64,000 bases of DNA from Bosea sp. ANAM02. GTDB lineage: Bacteria > Pseudomonadota > Alphaproteobacteria > Rhizobiales > Beijerinckiaceae. A program made the translations under genes and the position numbers. The notes under the pieces were generated by a model. The model was not told the origin of the DNA. It saw nothing but the letters and a program-made list of their open reading frames with translations, and made no database searches. Of this stretch, positions 50,488-60,582 are shown in pieces. Where the stretch lies: assembly GCF_011764485.1 (NCBI RefSeq), contig NZ_AP022848.1:1268001-1332000 (forward strand), given 5' to 3'. The first letter of the stretch is position 1, and the number at the start of each line of letters is the position of its first letter.

Positions 50488-51138
50488 GACGCTTCTCCTC
50501 CGGCCCCGGCCTGCCCCATGCGCCAGCGGGCATGCAGCCCGCGGATGTCGCCCGAGCAGAGCAGGCCCATGGCGGCCTCGATGTCGTTCAGCGGCCAGTC
50601 CCACCACGCCATCTCGAGCAGCAGGGCGATGTCCTCGTCGCCGAAGCGCTTGCGCAGCGGCCTTGCCGGGTTACCGCCGACAATGGTGTAGGGCTCGACA
50701 TCCTTCGTCACCAGGGCGCGGCTGCCGATGACGGCGCCATGGCCGATCCGGATTCCCGGCATGATCATCGCTTCGGCGCCGATCCAGACATCGCTGCCGA
50801 TGACGGTGTCTCCGGCCTTGCGGAAGGCATCCTGCGCTCCGGCGAAGGCAGGCTCCTCCTTCATGTAGAAGAAGGGGAAGCTGGAAACCCAGTCGTTCCG
50901 GTGTCCCTGGTTGCCGGCCATCATGAACGAGGCGCCGGTACCGATCGAGCAGAAGCTGCCGATCACGAGCTTGTCGACATCGGCGAGTTCCGGCCAGAGA
51001 TAGCGAGCGCAGTCGTCGAAGGCGTGGCGGTGATAGTAGCCGGAATAATAGCTGTAGCGGCCCGACGCTGATATTGGGGTTAGTGACCTGCTCGGAGAGC
51101 AAGCGGCCCTTGAACGGGCTTTCGAAGGCATTGGTCAT
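50484..51138 (-). pseudogene. catB: CatB-type xenobiotic acetyltransferase, frameshifted
   Basis: The family N-terminus ([20 protein letters not shown] then PNISVG) is encoded from ATG 51138 in one frame. The remainder ([20 protein letters not shown] through the left-handed hexapeptide repeats [20 protein letters not shown] and [20 protein letters not shown]) is in another. The break is a single extra C/G in the GTCGGGCCGC stretch near 51060-51065. Removing one base restores a full ~210-residue CatB (xenobiotic or chloramphenicol O-acetyltransferase) of usual length, with the catalytic His in the conserved AGNQGHR. No other damage is seen, so this may be a recent mutation or a sequencing error. 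Confidence 0.85.
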
Positions 51139-51281
51139 GATCTCGTCCTGCCGGCCGCGATACAGCCGGCTTCCATTGAAAGCTGATAGGAATGCCACGC
51201 GGGCGCCGGAGGGCGCGCGCAGCGTTTCAGGGCTTCCGCCGGGATCTTCGGGCGAGGATGGTGTTGCCGGTGGCGCTCATG

Positions 51282-52523
51282 TCAGCGCCAGCGGCCGAAG
51301 GCGTCGGCGAGCGTCTGGCTGCCGGAGACGCCCTTCTCGAAGGTGATGATGCCGCGCCGGCCGGAGGCGAAGCGCACGGGCACGTCGATCCAGCTGCGGT
51401 TGAGGATGAGCTCGACATTGCGCTCGACCTCCACCGGTACGTTCGACAGGGCCGCGACGAAGAGATTGTCGCCGAGCGCCGAGTTGATCGCAGAGAGCGG
51501 CGCGCCGCGCTCGCCTTCCGCGGTCTTGAACTGGGGTACGCCGACTTCCTTGACGGTCTGGGACGCCGGGTCGCCGGTGCTGGTGAAGCGCAGCCCGATG
51601 ATATGCGAGGCCGGGAAGGCCGAATCGGTGTTGCGGCGGATGGTGAAGTCGAGGGTCAGGCCGACATCGGGAATCTCGACCGTCGCGCGCACGATGGTCT
51701 CGATCGGCCGGCCCTGGCCGGCGCTTTCGCTGTCGAGGCGCCAGAACACGCGTCCGGTCGTGGTCTGCGGCTGCTGCGGGGTCTCGGGCACCTCGACGAA
51801 GAGGACGGCGCGCTGGGCAACCGCGATCTCGCCGCTGGGCTGCGGCACGGGAATGCCGGGCGTGGCGCTCGGCTGGCTGCCGGCGGCCCGATTCTGCTGG
51901 GGCGCGCCGGGTTCGCCGACACGCTCGGCGATCTTGCCGGCATTGTCGGGCTGCGGGGCCGGCGACCTCTGCGCGGTTTCGCTGCTCGGGCGCGGCGTGT
52001 CCTGAGGCCGCAGCTTGTGGACATAGATGGCGGTGGCCGCGATGGCGGCGACGGCGACCGCGACGACACCGCCGACGACGGCGGAGCGGATATGGCCGGG
52101 CTTGACCCGCGGTTCGCGCGGCGGCTGCACGCGCGGGCGCGCCACCTGCGGCTCGGCCGGTTCCGGCAGCGGCTCGCCATCCTCCTGTCCGGCGGCGGCG
52201 GGGAGCGGCGCGAATTCCGGCGCCTTCCTCGGCGTCGGCGGACGGATCGGCGACGGCGGGCTCTCGACGGTGCGGATGACCGGACCGTCCGATGCCGGCG
52301 GCGGGGCCGGCGCATCGTCGTAATCCGCCTCGATCCGGGCGACCGCCTCGTCGAGCGCCAGGCGCTCGCGCATGATCTCGGCCTCGCTCAGTGGCGGGTC
52401 GAGCCCGCGCAACTGCGCGACGAGCGCGGCCCGCGCCCGGTCGTAGATGGCGCGCCGGGCCTCGGGGGAGGTTTCGGGCAGCCCGGCGACCGCACGCGCC
52501 AGGATCGGATAGAAGTCGGCCAT
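51282..52523 (-). CDS. Conserved hypothetical membrane-anchored protein next to purA
   Basis: A 413-residue protein of unknown function that often follows purA in Rhizobiales, as I recall. The N-terminal ~60 residues form a helical domain (ADFYPILARAVAGLPETSPE, then ARAALVAQLRGLDPPLSEAE). A Pro-rich linker leads to a single transmembrane helix (SAVVGGVVAVAVAAIAATAI, ~150-170) and a second linker. The C-terminal ~170-residue globular part is probably periplasmic and beta-rich (FVEVPETPQQPQTTTGRVFW, then GVSGSQTLADAFGRWR). GTGAGG precedes ATG 52523. It lies 31 nt downstream of purA and is likely co-transcribed. Confidence 0.82.
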   Translation of the reverse strand: MADFYPILARAVAGLPETSPEARRAIYDRARAALVAQLRGLDPPLSEAEIMRERLALDEAVARIEADYDDAPAPPPASDGPVIRTVESPPSPIRPPTPRKAPEFAPLPAAAGQEDGEPLPEPAEPQVARPRVQPPREPRVKPGHIRSAVVGGVVAVAVAAIAATAIYVHKLRPQDTPRPSSETAQRSPAPQPDNAGKIAERVGEPGAPQQNRAAGSQPSATPGIPVPQPSGEIAVAQRAVLFVEVPETPQQPQTTTGRVFWRLDSESAGQGRPIETIVRATVEIPDVGLTLDFTIRRNTDSAFPASHIIGLRFTSTGDPASQTVKEVGVPQFKTAEGERGAPLSAINSALGDNLFVAALSNVPVEVERNVELILNRSWIDVPVRFASGRRGIITFEKGVSGSQTLADAFGRWR

Positions 52524-52554
52524 TGGCCTCACTTGTCGCTGATGGCGGGTCGCG

Positions 52555-53847
<1,293 letters not shown>

Positions 53848-53902
53848 GAGCGAGGTGTCCCTGCTGTTACCGCGTTGCCTTGTGCAAGCGGCCCACGCAC
53901 AT

Positions 53903-53930
53903 GCAAAACCCCGGCGCAAGGCCGGGGTTT
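53903..53930 (-). terminator. Terminator-like hairpin in the purA leader
   Basis: On the minus strand AAACCCCGGC and GCCGGGGTTT form a perfect 10-bp stem with a 5-nt loop, running into UUUU. It lies 55 nt upstream of the purA start with no gene before it on that strand, so it may be an attenuator or end a short RNA. The remaining gap 53931-54152 has nothing else I can name. Confidence 0.45.
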
Positions 53931-54152
53931 CGGGGCAGGTCCTTGCAAGCCCTCATGGGCCAACACGGCCCGCAGGTCAAGTTTTCCGGCGCGGCAGCAC
54001 CCGATTTGACTGGATAAACTGCCTGAGCATGGCCGCCCTGCAGCATCTGCGCAGTGATGCTGCCACAATCGGGCGTAAGGGCTATGAGCCGGCGCGCAGC
54101 ATCGGAGGGGCCATGCCCCGCGCCAGCCACAGGAGAGGGGATTTCACCGACC

Positions 54153-55352
54153 ATGACGAAGCTCGACGCCTGGCTCGACCAGCATCACGCCGCCTTCACC
54201 GCGATCCGCCGCGACATCCATGCCCATCCCGAGCTCGGCCTCGAAGAGGTTCGCACGGCCAAGCTCGTCGCCGACAAGCTGCGCGAATGGGGCGTCGAGG
54301 TCACCGAGAATGTCGGGAAGACCGGCGTCGTCGGCGTGATCCGCGGCAACAAGCCCGGCCGTGCCGTGGGCCTGCGCGCCGACATGGATTGCCTGGCGCT
54401 CGATGAGACGACGAACCTGCCCTATTCCTCGAAGAACCCGGGGCGGATGCATGCCTGCGGCCATGACGGGCACACCACGATGCTGCTCGCGGCCGGGCGC
54501 TATCTCGCCGAGAACCGCGACTTCGAGGGCACGGTCAACCTGATCTTCCAGCCGGCCGAGGAAGGCCGCGGCGGTGCCAACGCGATGCTCGCCGACAAGC
54601 TGTTCGAGCGCTTCCCCTGCGATGCGATCTACGGCCTGCACAACACGCCCGGCATGACGCCCGGCAGCTTCGGCATCGCCGTCGGCCCGTTCCTCGCGGC
54701 GGCCGATAGCTGGAAGGTCACCTTCCACGGCGTCGGCGGCCATGGCGGTTCGCAGCCGCATCGCTCGACCGACATCACCTATGCCCAGGCGCATTTCGTG
54801 CTCGGCCTGCAGGGCATCATCGGCCGCAACGTTGCCCCGCTCGACACGGCTGTGATCAGCGTCGGCTACATCCATGGCGGCGACGTCAACGCCTCGAACG
54901 TCATTCCCTCCGAACTCGTCATCGGCGGCACGGCGCGCACCTATTCGCAGGAGGTGCGCGACCTCGTCGAGCGCCGCATCGCCGAACTCGCGGCGGCGAC
55001 GGCACAGGCCTGGGGCTGCAAGGCGGAGGCCCATTACCATCGCGGTACCAGCCCGCTGGTGAACGAGGCCGAGCAGGTGCGGATCGGCGTCGCCGCGGCG
55101 ACGGCGGCGGTCGGTGCCGAGAAGGTCAACGGCCAGCTTCGGCCCGGCACGGGCGGCGAGGATTTCGCCGAGATGATGCTGGTGCGTCCGGGCGCCTTCA
55201 TGCGCATCGGCAACGGCGTCAATCCGGACGGCTCCTTCGTCGGCCTGCATACGCCGCTCTACGATTTCAACGACGCGATCATCCCGGACGGCGTGCGCTA
55301 CTGGGTCGGCGTCGTCGATCAGGAACTCGGGCAGGCCAGGGCGGCTGCGTAA
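54153..55352 (+). CDS. M20 family amidohydrolase (hippurate hydrolase-like)
   Basis: A 399-residue metallo-amidohydrolase of the M20D group, which cleaves N-acyl amino acids such as hippurate or indole-acetyl-amino acids. Metal-binding motifs: MHACGHDGHTTMLLAA (first His-Asp) and FQPAEEGRGGANAMLADKLF (Glu-Glu), with IYGLHNTPGMTPGSF after them. A dimerisation lid (~180-290) and the late GTGGEDFAEMM complete the fold. Substrate is unknown. Start ATG 54153. An AGGAGAGGGG stretch lies 12-20 nt upstream. Confidence 0.9.
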   Translation: MTKLDAWLDQHHAAFTAIRRDIHAHPELGLEEVRTAKLVADKLREWGVEVTENVGKTGVVGVIRGNKPGRAVGLRADMDCLALDETTNLPYSSKNPGRMHACGHDGHTTMLLAAGRYLAENRDFEGTVNLIFQPAEEGRGGANAMLADKLFERFPCDAIYGLHNTPGMTPGSFGIAVGPFLAAADSWKVTFHGVGGHGGSQPHRSTDITYAQAHFVLGLQGIIGRNVAPLDTAVISVGYIHGGDVNASNVIPSELVIGGTARTYSQEVRDLVERRIAELAAATAQAWGCKAEAHYHRGTSPLVNEAEQVRIGVAAATAAVGAEKVNGQLRPGTGGEDFAEMMLVRPGAFMRIGNGVNPDGSFVGLHTPLYDFNDAIIPDGVRYWVGVVDQELGQARAAA

Positions 55353-55373
55353 AAGGTCGTCGGTAAACCAGCT

Positions 55374-55461
55374 GTCATTCCCGGGCCCGGGAATCTCAGG
55401 CCGAATGGGGCCCGGGAGCCTCCGTCTGCAAGAGATGCTCGGGTCAAGCCCGAGCATGACG
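55374..55461. repeat. Palindromic intergenic repeat, family D copy 3
   Basis: GTCATTCCCGGGC at the left and GCCCGAGCATGAC at the right are mirrored, with a central CCGAATGGGGCC region. It ends 25 bp before the phosphatase start. Confidence 0.82.
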
Positions 55462-55485
55462 GCCCATTGTCAGCGGAGGCTTGCC

Positions 55486-56070
55486 ATGAAGACCCTATCC
55501 ATCTCGACCCTGACGATCTGCGGTATCGACGAACTGCCGGGCAACAGCGCCCGCGAGGTGACGCATGTGCTCTCCGTGCTCGATCCCGACCGGGCCGATA
55601 TCGAGGCCTTCGGGACCTATGGCGAGCATCACCGCGTCACGCTGCGCTTCCACGACATCATCGATCCGAAGCCCGGCCAGATCATGCCGACGCCGGAGCA
55701 TGTCGGCGAGATCCTGAGCTTCGGCGAGGGCCTGCGCGAGACGGCGACCGGCCGCGTGAAGGGGCATCTCCTCGTGCATTGCCATATGGGCATCTCGCGC
55801 TCGACGGCGGCGATGATGACGCTGATGGCGCAGGCCGATGCGGCCGAGGACGAGGATGCGCTGTTCGCGCGCCTGCGCGAGATCCGGCCGCAGGCCTGGC
55901 CGAATTCGGTGATGATCGGCTTCGCCGACGCGCAGCTCGGCCGCGGCGGCCGGCTGACGCAGGCGCTGCGGCGGCACTACGCTCACCAGATCGAGGCGCA
56001 GCCGAAATTCCGGACCTGGATGAACGATCTCGGCCGCAAGCGCGAGATCGAGATGGGAATGGGGCTCTGA
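55486..56070 (+). CDS. Dual-specificity/tyrosine phosphatase-like protein
   Basis: A 194-residue protein of the protein tyrosine phosphatase superfamily, cytoplasmic. The P-loop is H98-C99-HMGIS-R105-S (HCxxGxxRS), with Cys99 as nucleophile and Arg105 binding phosphate. The general acid is probably an Asp in HDIIDPKPGQIMPT. Substrate could be phosphotyrosine, RNA or inositol phosphates. GGAGG lies 7 nt before ATG 55486, an excellent site. The gene stands alone between two palindromic repeats. Confidence 0.88.
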   Translation: MKTLSISTLTICGIDELPGNSAREVTHVLSVLDPDRADIEAFGTYGEHHRVTLRFHDIIDPKPGQIMPTPEHVGEILSFGEGLRETATGRVKGHLLVHCHMGISRSTAAMMTLMAQADAAEDEDALFARLREIRPQAWPNSVMIGFADAQLGRGGRLTQALRRHYAHQIEAQPKFRTWMNDLGRKREIEMGMGL

Positions 56071-56075
56071 TGTTT

Positions 56076-56169
56076 CGTCATGGTCGGGCTTGTCCCGACC
56101 ATCCACGTCTTCGCTGGTCGAAGTCCGTGTTCAAGACGTGGATGCTCGCCTCAAGGGCGAGCATGACGG
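56076..56169. repeat. Palindromic intergenic repeat, family A copy 6 (inverted)
   Basis: GGTCGGGCTTGTCCCGACC hairpin first, then CATCCACGTCTT / AAGACGTGGATG, then GCTCGCCTCAAGGGCGAGC. It starts 6 bp after the phosphatase stop and could stop transcription. Confidence 0.93.
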
Positions 56170-56206
56170 AGGCAGGGTGCCGGGGCTTGGTCGCGGCAAT
56201 GCCGCC

Positions 56207-57895
56207 TCACTTCCCCGGCAGCGGCTGTTCCTCGAACGAGAGCTCGCGCTCGCCCGGCCATTTGATGCGGTAGGCGAGCTTGATCTCCTTCTCCGTGCCG
56301 GGAGCGAGATCGAAGGTCCAGGCGGCGACGCCGCGCCGGTCGCCGACCTGCTTCTCGGTCGGCGGCGTGGTCTGGGCGGCGATGGTCTTGACCGTGATCC
56401 CGCTGCTCTCCGAGAACGGGATGCGCTCCAGCACGGTGACCTTGACCGGCTTGGCGTGCAGGCTCTTTACGACGGTCCGGAACTCGCGCAGGTCGGTGCG
56501 GGTCTGGCCGAGCCAGCCCGGATCGTTCTCGCGGCGCTTCACCGGCGCGAAGGAGACCTTGATCCGGTCGTCGGCGCCGAAGCCGAGCTCGACCTTGTCG
56601 CCGGGCGCGACGAGGTCGAACCGGCCCATGCCGACATAGCTGCCGTCGCGATGCAGCGCGACGCGGCCGGCCAGCAGCGGCGCCTCCTCGTCATGGACGA
56701 AGCCGGCTTCGAGATAAGCCTTCTGCTCGAGCTCCGGCACGGTGCGGGCGGACAGCGTCGCCTCGGCCTCGCGCCGGGTCAGCGTCACCGTCCTGGAGCT
56801 GCCGTCCTGCGGGACCGTGGCGCGGCCGGGCACCTGGAAACTCGCCTGATAGGCGCCGGCCTCGATGGTGGCGACCTGAACCTCGGCGGGTTTCGGCGCG
56901 ACGGCGCGTTGCGATTGCCTGGCCAATGCATCTGCAACAGCCTCGGCTTCGGCCTTGGCTCTGCCTGCCATCGGAGCCGGCGCGGCGCTGACACGTGGGC
57001 GGCTTTCATAGACGACAGGCGGCTCGAAGAAGGCCACCTGCATCGGCGTCAGATCCGGCGCGCGGGTGCCGCCGGCCGAGCGCGTGGTCGAAAGCGACAG
57101 CGCGACATCGTCCCAGGCCTCGCCGCTGCGCTGGCGGATTTCGGCGCGGCGCGTCAGGGCGATTTCCGGCTTCTCGCCGGTCGTGGTCAGGCGGGCCTCG
57201 TAGGTTGGCGTCCAGTTGGCGCCGGTGACGCGATAGGTCACGGTGAACTCGGCCGCGACCGGCTGCGGCGCCTCGACGGCAATCGCGATGTCGCGCTTCG
57301 GCGCGCCGGGGCGGCCGGCCTGCGGACGGGCGCGCTCCAGCGCGGCGATCTCGGCCTCGACATCGGCGAGGCGGCTGCGGGTGCCGCGCAACTCGTCCTG
57401 GACCTTGACCAGCGCGGTGCCGATCGCCTCGAACACCGCCGGCCAGTCGCCGACGGGTAGGGCCTTGCCGTCCGGGCCGAGCTTGTCGGGGCCGACCTGC
57501 GCGAAACGCTCGATCGTGGCGCGCTTCGATTCGATCGCTCCGATCTGGCCGGAGAGCTTCTCCTTCTCGTCGCGCAGCGTCTTGAGCTTCTCCTCCAGCA
57601 CCGTGTCGAGCACGGGTTTGGCATCGCCCGGCGTGACGCGGACATCGACGGCGCCGACCGAGAAGCTGCCATCGCCGTTCCCCTCGACGCGGATCGAGGC
57701 GGGATCGATCGTCGCCGGCAGGCCGCGCAGCACGATCTGCGAGACGCCCTGCAGCAGCTCCGCCTTGCCGAGCCGCGTCACCACCGCGCCGTCCGGAAAC
57801 ACCGTGACGCGGTCGATCCGGCTCGTCAGCTCGGTCTCGGCGGCGCTGGCGAGGCCGGGCGCGAGAAACAGGGCGGCGGCAATATGGCTTCGCAT
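56207..57895 (-). CDS. DUF4139/MuiA-family exported protein
   Basis: A 562-residue exported protein of the mucoidy inhibitor A (MuiA) group with DUF4140 (N-terminal) and DUF4139 (C-terminal) domains. Signal peptide HIAAALFLAPGLASAA is followed by a beta domain (ETELTSRIDRVTVFPDGAVV). A long coiled coil (~105-200: EEKLKTLRDEKEKLSGQIGA) and a beta-rich C-terminal part (VTYRVTGANWTPTYEARLTT) complete it. The role in bacteria is unclear; in Rhodococcus/Myxococcus-like names it affects mucoidy. ATG 57895 has GGAGGGG at a workable distance, whereas ATG 57904 sits too close. Confidence 0.85.
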   Translation of the reverse strand: MRSHIAAALFLAPGLASAAETELTSRIDRVTVFPDGAVVTRLGKAELLQGVSQIVLRGLPATIDPASIRVEGNGDGSFSVGAVDVRVTPGDAKPVLDTVLEEKLKTLRDEKEKLSGQIGAIESKRATIERFAQVGPDKLGPDGKALPVGDWPAVFEAIGTALVKVQDELRGTRSRLADVEAEIAALERARPQAGRPGAPKRDIAIAVEAPQPVAAEFTVTYRVTGANWTPTYEARLTTTGEKPEIALTRRAEIRQRSGEAWDDVALSLSTTRSAGGTRAPDLTPMQVAFFEPPVVYESRPRVSAAPAPMAGRAKAEAEAVADALARQSQRAVAPKPAEVQVATIEAGAYQASFQVPGRATVPQDGSSRTVTLTRREAEATLSARTVPELEQKAYLEAGFVHDEEAPLLAGRVALHRDGSYVGMGRFDLVAPGDKVELGFGADDRIKVSFAPVKRRENDPGWLGQTRTDLREFRTVVKSLHAKPVKVTVLERIPFSESSGITVKTIAAQTTPPTEKQVGDRRGVAAWTFDLAPGTEKEIKLAYRIKWPGERELSFEEQPLPGK

Positions 57896-58046
57896 CGAAA
57901 TCATCCCCTCCGGATCGCAATCACGTCGCCGTGATTGGCGCTGCCGAATTCGGCGTGCCCAAGGCGGAATTGGGCCGGAATGCGGATAGGCGGGGCGGGC
58001 GCCGGCCGCGTCCTGCGTTTGCAGGAGCGCTGGCCGATTGCGATCG

Positions 58047-58364
58047 TCAGCTCGCCGAGAGCTTCATCATGACGAGGCCGGAGACGATCAGCGTCGCGGC
58101 GGCGATGCGCATCGGCGTCAGCGCTTCGCCGAGCACGGTCACGCCGACGAGGAAGGCGCCGACCGCGCCGATGCCGGTCCAGATCGTATAGGCCGTGCCG
58201 AGCGGCAGCGAGCGCATCGCCAGCGAGAGCAGGGCGAAGCTGCCGATCATCGCGACGATAGTGATGGCTGTCGGCATCGGGCGCGTGAAGCCGTCCGATT
58301 GCTTCATGCCGAAAGCCCAGACGATCTCGAGAATGCCGGCGGAAAAGAGATTGAGCCACGCCAT
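58047..58364 (-). CDS. sugE: SugE/Gdx-type small multidrug resistance transporter
   Basis: A 105-residue four-helix SMR-family antiporter. The SugE (Gdx) branch exports guanidinium in exchange for protons. Signatures: E13 in the first helix (FSAGILEIVWAFGMKQSDGF, the proton/substrate carboxylate), LPLGTAYTIWTGIGAVGAFL and the AMRSLPLGTAYT loop. It should work as an antiparallel dimer. A guanidine-II-like leader with a sequestered ribosome site lies upstream and supports guanidinium as substrate. Start ATG 58364. The DUF4139 gene lies 151 nt downstream. Confidence 0.93.
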   Translation of the reverse strand: MAWLNLFSAGILEIVWAFGMKQSDGFTRPMPTAITIVAMIGSFALLSLAMRSLPLGTAYTIWTGIGAVGAFLVGVTVLGEALTPMRIAAATLIVSGLVMMKLSAS

Positions 58365-58431
58365 AGCGGGTCCCCCAAGGTTCGCCGGGTCGTCCCGGCA
58401 CATGTCCCAGGTTGGGGGAGGTCGTGGCCTC
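58365..58431 (-). promoter_or_regulatory. Guanidine-II (mini-ykkC)-like riboswitch candidate
   Basis: The minus strand upstream of sugE has a canonical GCCGGG-ACGA-CCCGGC hairpin (58399-58384) with the ACGR loop of guanidine-II. An 18-nt linker separates it from a weaker GAGG-CCACGA-CCTC hairpin (58431-58418). CCCCCAA (58418-58412) can pair with TTGGGGG (58378-58372), which holds the sugE ribosome-binding Gs 7 nt before ATG. The first hairpin is not canonical, so this remains a candidate. Confidence 0.5.
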
Positions 58432-58504
58432 GCGGGTGCTGATCTAGCGATCGCTTATGGTCGTGGCAAGGGTGAGAGCGGTTGGCCCGCCGAGTGCCAT
58501 TCTC

Positions 58505-58623
58505 AGCCCTCATCCTGAGGAGCCGCGTCAGCGGCGTCTCGAAGGATGCTCCAGGAGGCTCCGGAACCAACTGGAGCATCCTTCGAGACGCAAGCCTTCG
58601 GCTTGCTCCTCAGGATGAGGGCT
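58505..58623. repeat. Palindromic intergenic repeat, family C copy 2
   Basis: AGCCCTCATCCTGAGGAGC and CTCCTCAGGATGAGGGCT are near-perfect mirror arms. GGATGCTCCAG and CTGGAGCATCC pair inside. It matches 3365-3483. Confidence 0.92.
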
Positions 58624-58678
58624 GGTGTTCCCGGTCAAACAACCCATGAAAGGGGTTGAGAGGCTCGCCGCCGACCGC

Positions 58679-59560
58679 TCAGGCCCGCCCGCGGGCGCTG
58701 GCATGCGGCTTGACGCGATGCTCCATGAAATTGCGCAGTTCTGTGACACGGCGTTCGGTATCGAGCACCTCGCGGTCGAGGCCATGCGCCCAGGCGAGGT
58801 CCTGCCGGTCCGGCTCGGCATCGAGCGTCAGCATGTCATCGAGCCAGGCCTGCGCGGAAGCCTCGTCCTTGCGGAAGCCCTCCTGGATCAGCAGTTGCGT
58901 CCTGGGGCGAAGGATCGCCGCGATCTGCTTCAGCGAGAACTCGGGATGGTACTGCACGCCCCAGAAGGTGCCGCCATTATGCTTGATCTCGGCAGCCTGG
59001 ACCTGGCTGTAGGCGTTGGAGGCGAGGATGGTCGTGCCATGGGCCGGCAGCGCGATGGTGTCGAGATGGATCGCCGGGGCGTCGAAGGCGGCCGGGCGGC
59101 TGGCGAGCAATGCGTGGCCGCGGCCGGCTTCGGTCGGCGCGATTCTGCGGGCAAAGCCGGTCTCGCGGCCCTTGGGATTGGGAGTGACGGTGCCGCCGGC
59201 CGCGACGGAGCCGACCTGAATGCCCCAGCAGGAGCCGAAGCAGGGCGTGCCGCTCGCATAGATCGCGCGCATCAGGTCGATCTGGCGCGTCACGGGCGGC
59301 GCCGTGTCGTAGATGTGCAGGGCCGAGCCGGTCAGGAAGATGCCGTCATAGGATTCGAGGCCTTCGCCGTCGGGCAGGTTGGCACCTTCGTCGGCCGGCA
59401 GGCAGATATCGGAGACGATGCCGGGCTCGAACGCCGCGATCTCGGCGGCATAGGCCTCGCCATAGGCCATGCCATAGGACCGGCGCAGCCCTTCGCGCGT
59501 GTCGTGCATGTTGCCGTCGACGAAGAGCAGGCGAAGCGGGCGGGCGCTGGTTTCGATCAT
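58679..59560 (-). CDS. Class I glutamine amidotransferase-like protein
   Basis: A 293-residue protein whose ~240-residue core is a class I glutaminase fold. The nucleophile Cys111 is in PCFGSCWGIQVG, and the catalytic His205 and Glu207 are in GVQYHPEFS. Free-standing GATases of this GMP-synthase-like group act on glutamine or gamma-glutamyl compounds. The synthase partner is not adjacent and the product is unknown. The ~80-residue tail (ILRPRTQLLIQEGFRKDEAS onward) is an unassigned extension. It is divergent from the DMT permease gene (83 bp). Confidence 0.85.
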   Translation of the reverse strand: MIETSARPLRLLFVDGNMHDTREGLRRSYGMAYGEAYAAEIAAFEPGIVSDICLPADEGANLPDGEGLESYDGIFLTGSALHIYDTAPPVTRQIDLMRAIYASGTPCFGSCWGIQVGSVAAGGTVTPNPKGRETGFARRIAPTEAGRGHALLASRPAAFDAPAIHLDTIALPAHGTTILASNAYSQVQAAEIKHNGGTFWGVQYHPEFSLKQIAAILRPRTQLLIQEGFRKDEASAQAWLDDMLTLDAEPDRQDLAWAHGLDREVLDTERRVTELRNFMEHRVKPHASARGRA

Positions 59561-59643
59561 CGGGACGTTCCGCAGGGATGCGCAGGGCGACGGGCAGGTG
59601 TGCGCCCGATCTCATATGAGCCGGGTACACGCAAGGGTATTGC

Positions 59644-60582
59644 ATGAGCCCTTTCTCGCAACAGGGCGGAAACGTGCACCCTACCCAGACCTGGCTGCAA
59701 CGCGCCTGGGGCAATGCCTATCTGCTGATGGTGTTGACCACCTTGATGTGGGGCTGCAACGCAGTGGCGAGCCGGCTTGCCGTCGGCAACATCTCGCCGA
59801 TGATGCTGACCTCGCTGCGCTGGGTGGGGGTCTGCGCGGTCATGCCCCTGCTGCTGCGCGAGCAGCTCCGCGAGCACTGGCCGGTGCTTCGGGGGCATTG
59901 GCGGCTGATCGCCGTGCTCGGGACGCTCGGCTTCACCACCTTCAATACGCTGATGTATCTCGCCGCCTATTCGACCAGCGCGATCAATATCGGCATTCTC
60001 CAGGGCTCGATCCCGGTCTTCGTGCTGATGGGCGCCTTCCTGGTGTTCCGCACCCCGATCACGCCGATGCAGGCGCTCGGCGTCGCGGTGACGCTGCTCG
60101 GCGTCGCGGTCACGGCGAGCCGGGGCGACATCCATGTCCTCATGGCCTTCCGCTTCGTGCCGGGCGATCTGCTGATGATCATGGCCTGCGTGCTCTATGC
60201 CGGCTTCACCGTCGGCGTGCGCAAACGGCCGGCCGTGCCGGGGCTCGTCTTCTTCACGGCGATGGCCTGCTTCGCCTGCTTGGCGTCGCTGCCCTTGCTC
60301 GCAGCCGAGATCGCGCTCGGCCGCTCCTATATTCCGACGCCGCAGGGCTGGCTGATCCTCGCCTTCACGGTGGTCTTCCCGTCGATCGTCTCGCAGCTCT
60401 CCTTCATGCGGTCGATCGAATTGATCGGTCCGGGGCGGGCCGGCGTCTTCGTCAATCTCGTGCCGGTCTTCGCGCCGATCCTGGCCGTGCTGATCATCGG
60501 CGAGCCCTTCGGCCTCTATCACGCGCTGGCGCTGGCGCTGGTGTTGGGCGGCATCTTCATCGCCGAGCGATTGGGGCGGTGA
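59644..60582 (+). CDS. DMT-superfamily permease (EamA)
   Basis: A 312-residue inner-membrane protein with about ten helices forming two EamA repeats (first: NAYLLMVLTTLMWGCNAVAS; second: VLYAGFTVGVRKRPAVPGLV onward). It probably exports metabolites or amino acids. The substrate is unknown. The N-terminal MSPFSQQGG may extend the usual start, since GTG 59674 is also possible. Its stop codon abuts the stop of the convergent PAS gene (TGA-TCA, a palindrome). Confidence 0.85.
   Translation: MSPFSQQGGNVHPTQTWLQRAWGNAYLLMVLTTLMWGCNAVASRLAVGNISPMMLTSLRWVGVCAVMPLLLREQLREHWPVLRGHWRLIAVLGTLGFTTFNTLMYLAAYSTSAINIGILQGSIPVFVLMGAFLVFRTPITPMQALGVAVTLLGVAVTASRGDIHVLMAFRFVPGDLLMIMACVLYAGFTVGVRKRPAVPGLVFFTAMACFACLASLPLLAAEIALGRSYIPTPQGWLILAFTVVFPSIVSQLSFMRSIELIGPGRAGVFVNLVPVFAPILAVLIIGEPFGLYHALALALVLGGIFIAERLGR

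Noticed and set aside
50484..51138. Programmed ribosomal frameshift in the catB-like gene
   Set aside because: No slippery heptamer or downstream pseudoknot is evident at the junction, and frameshifting is not known in this family.
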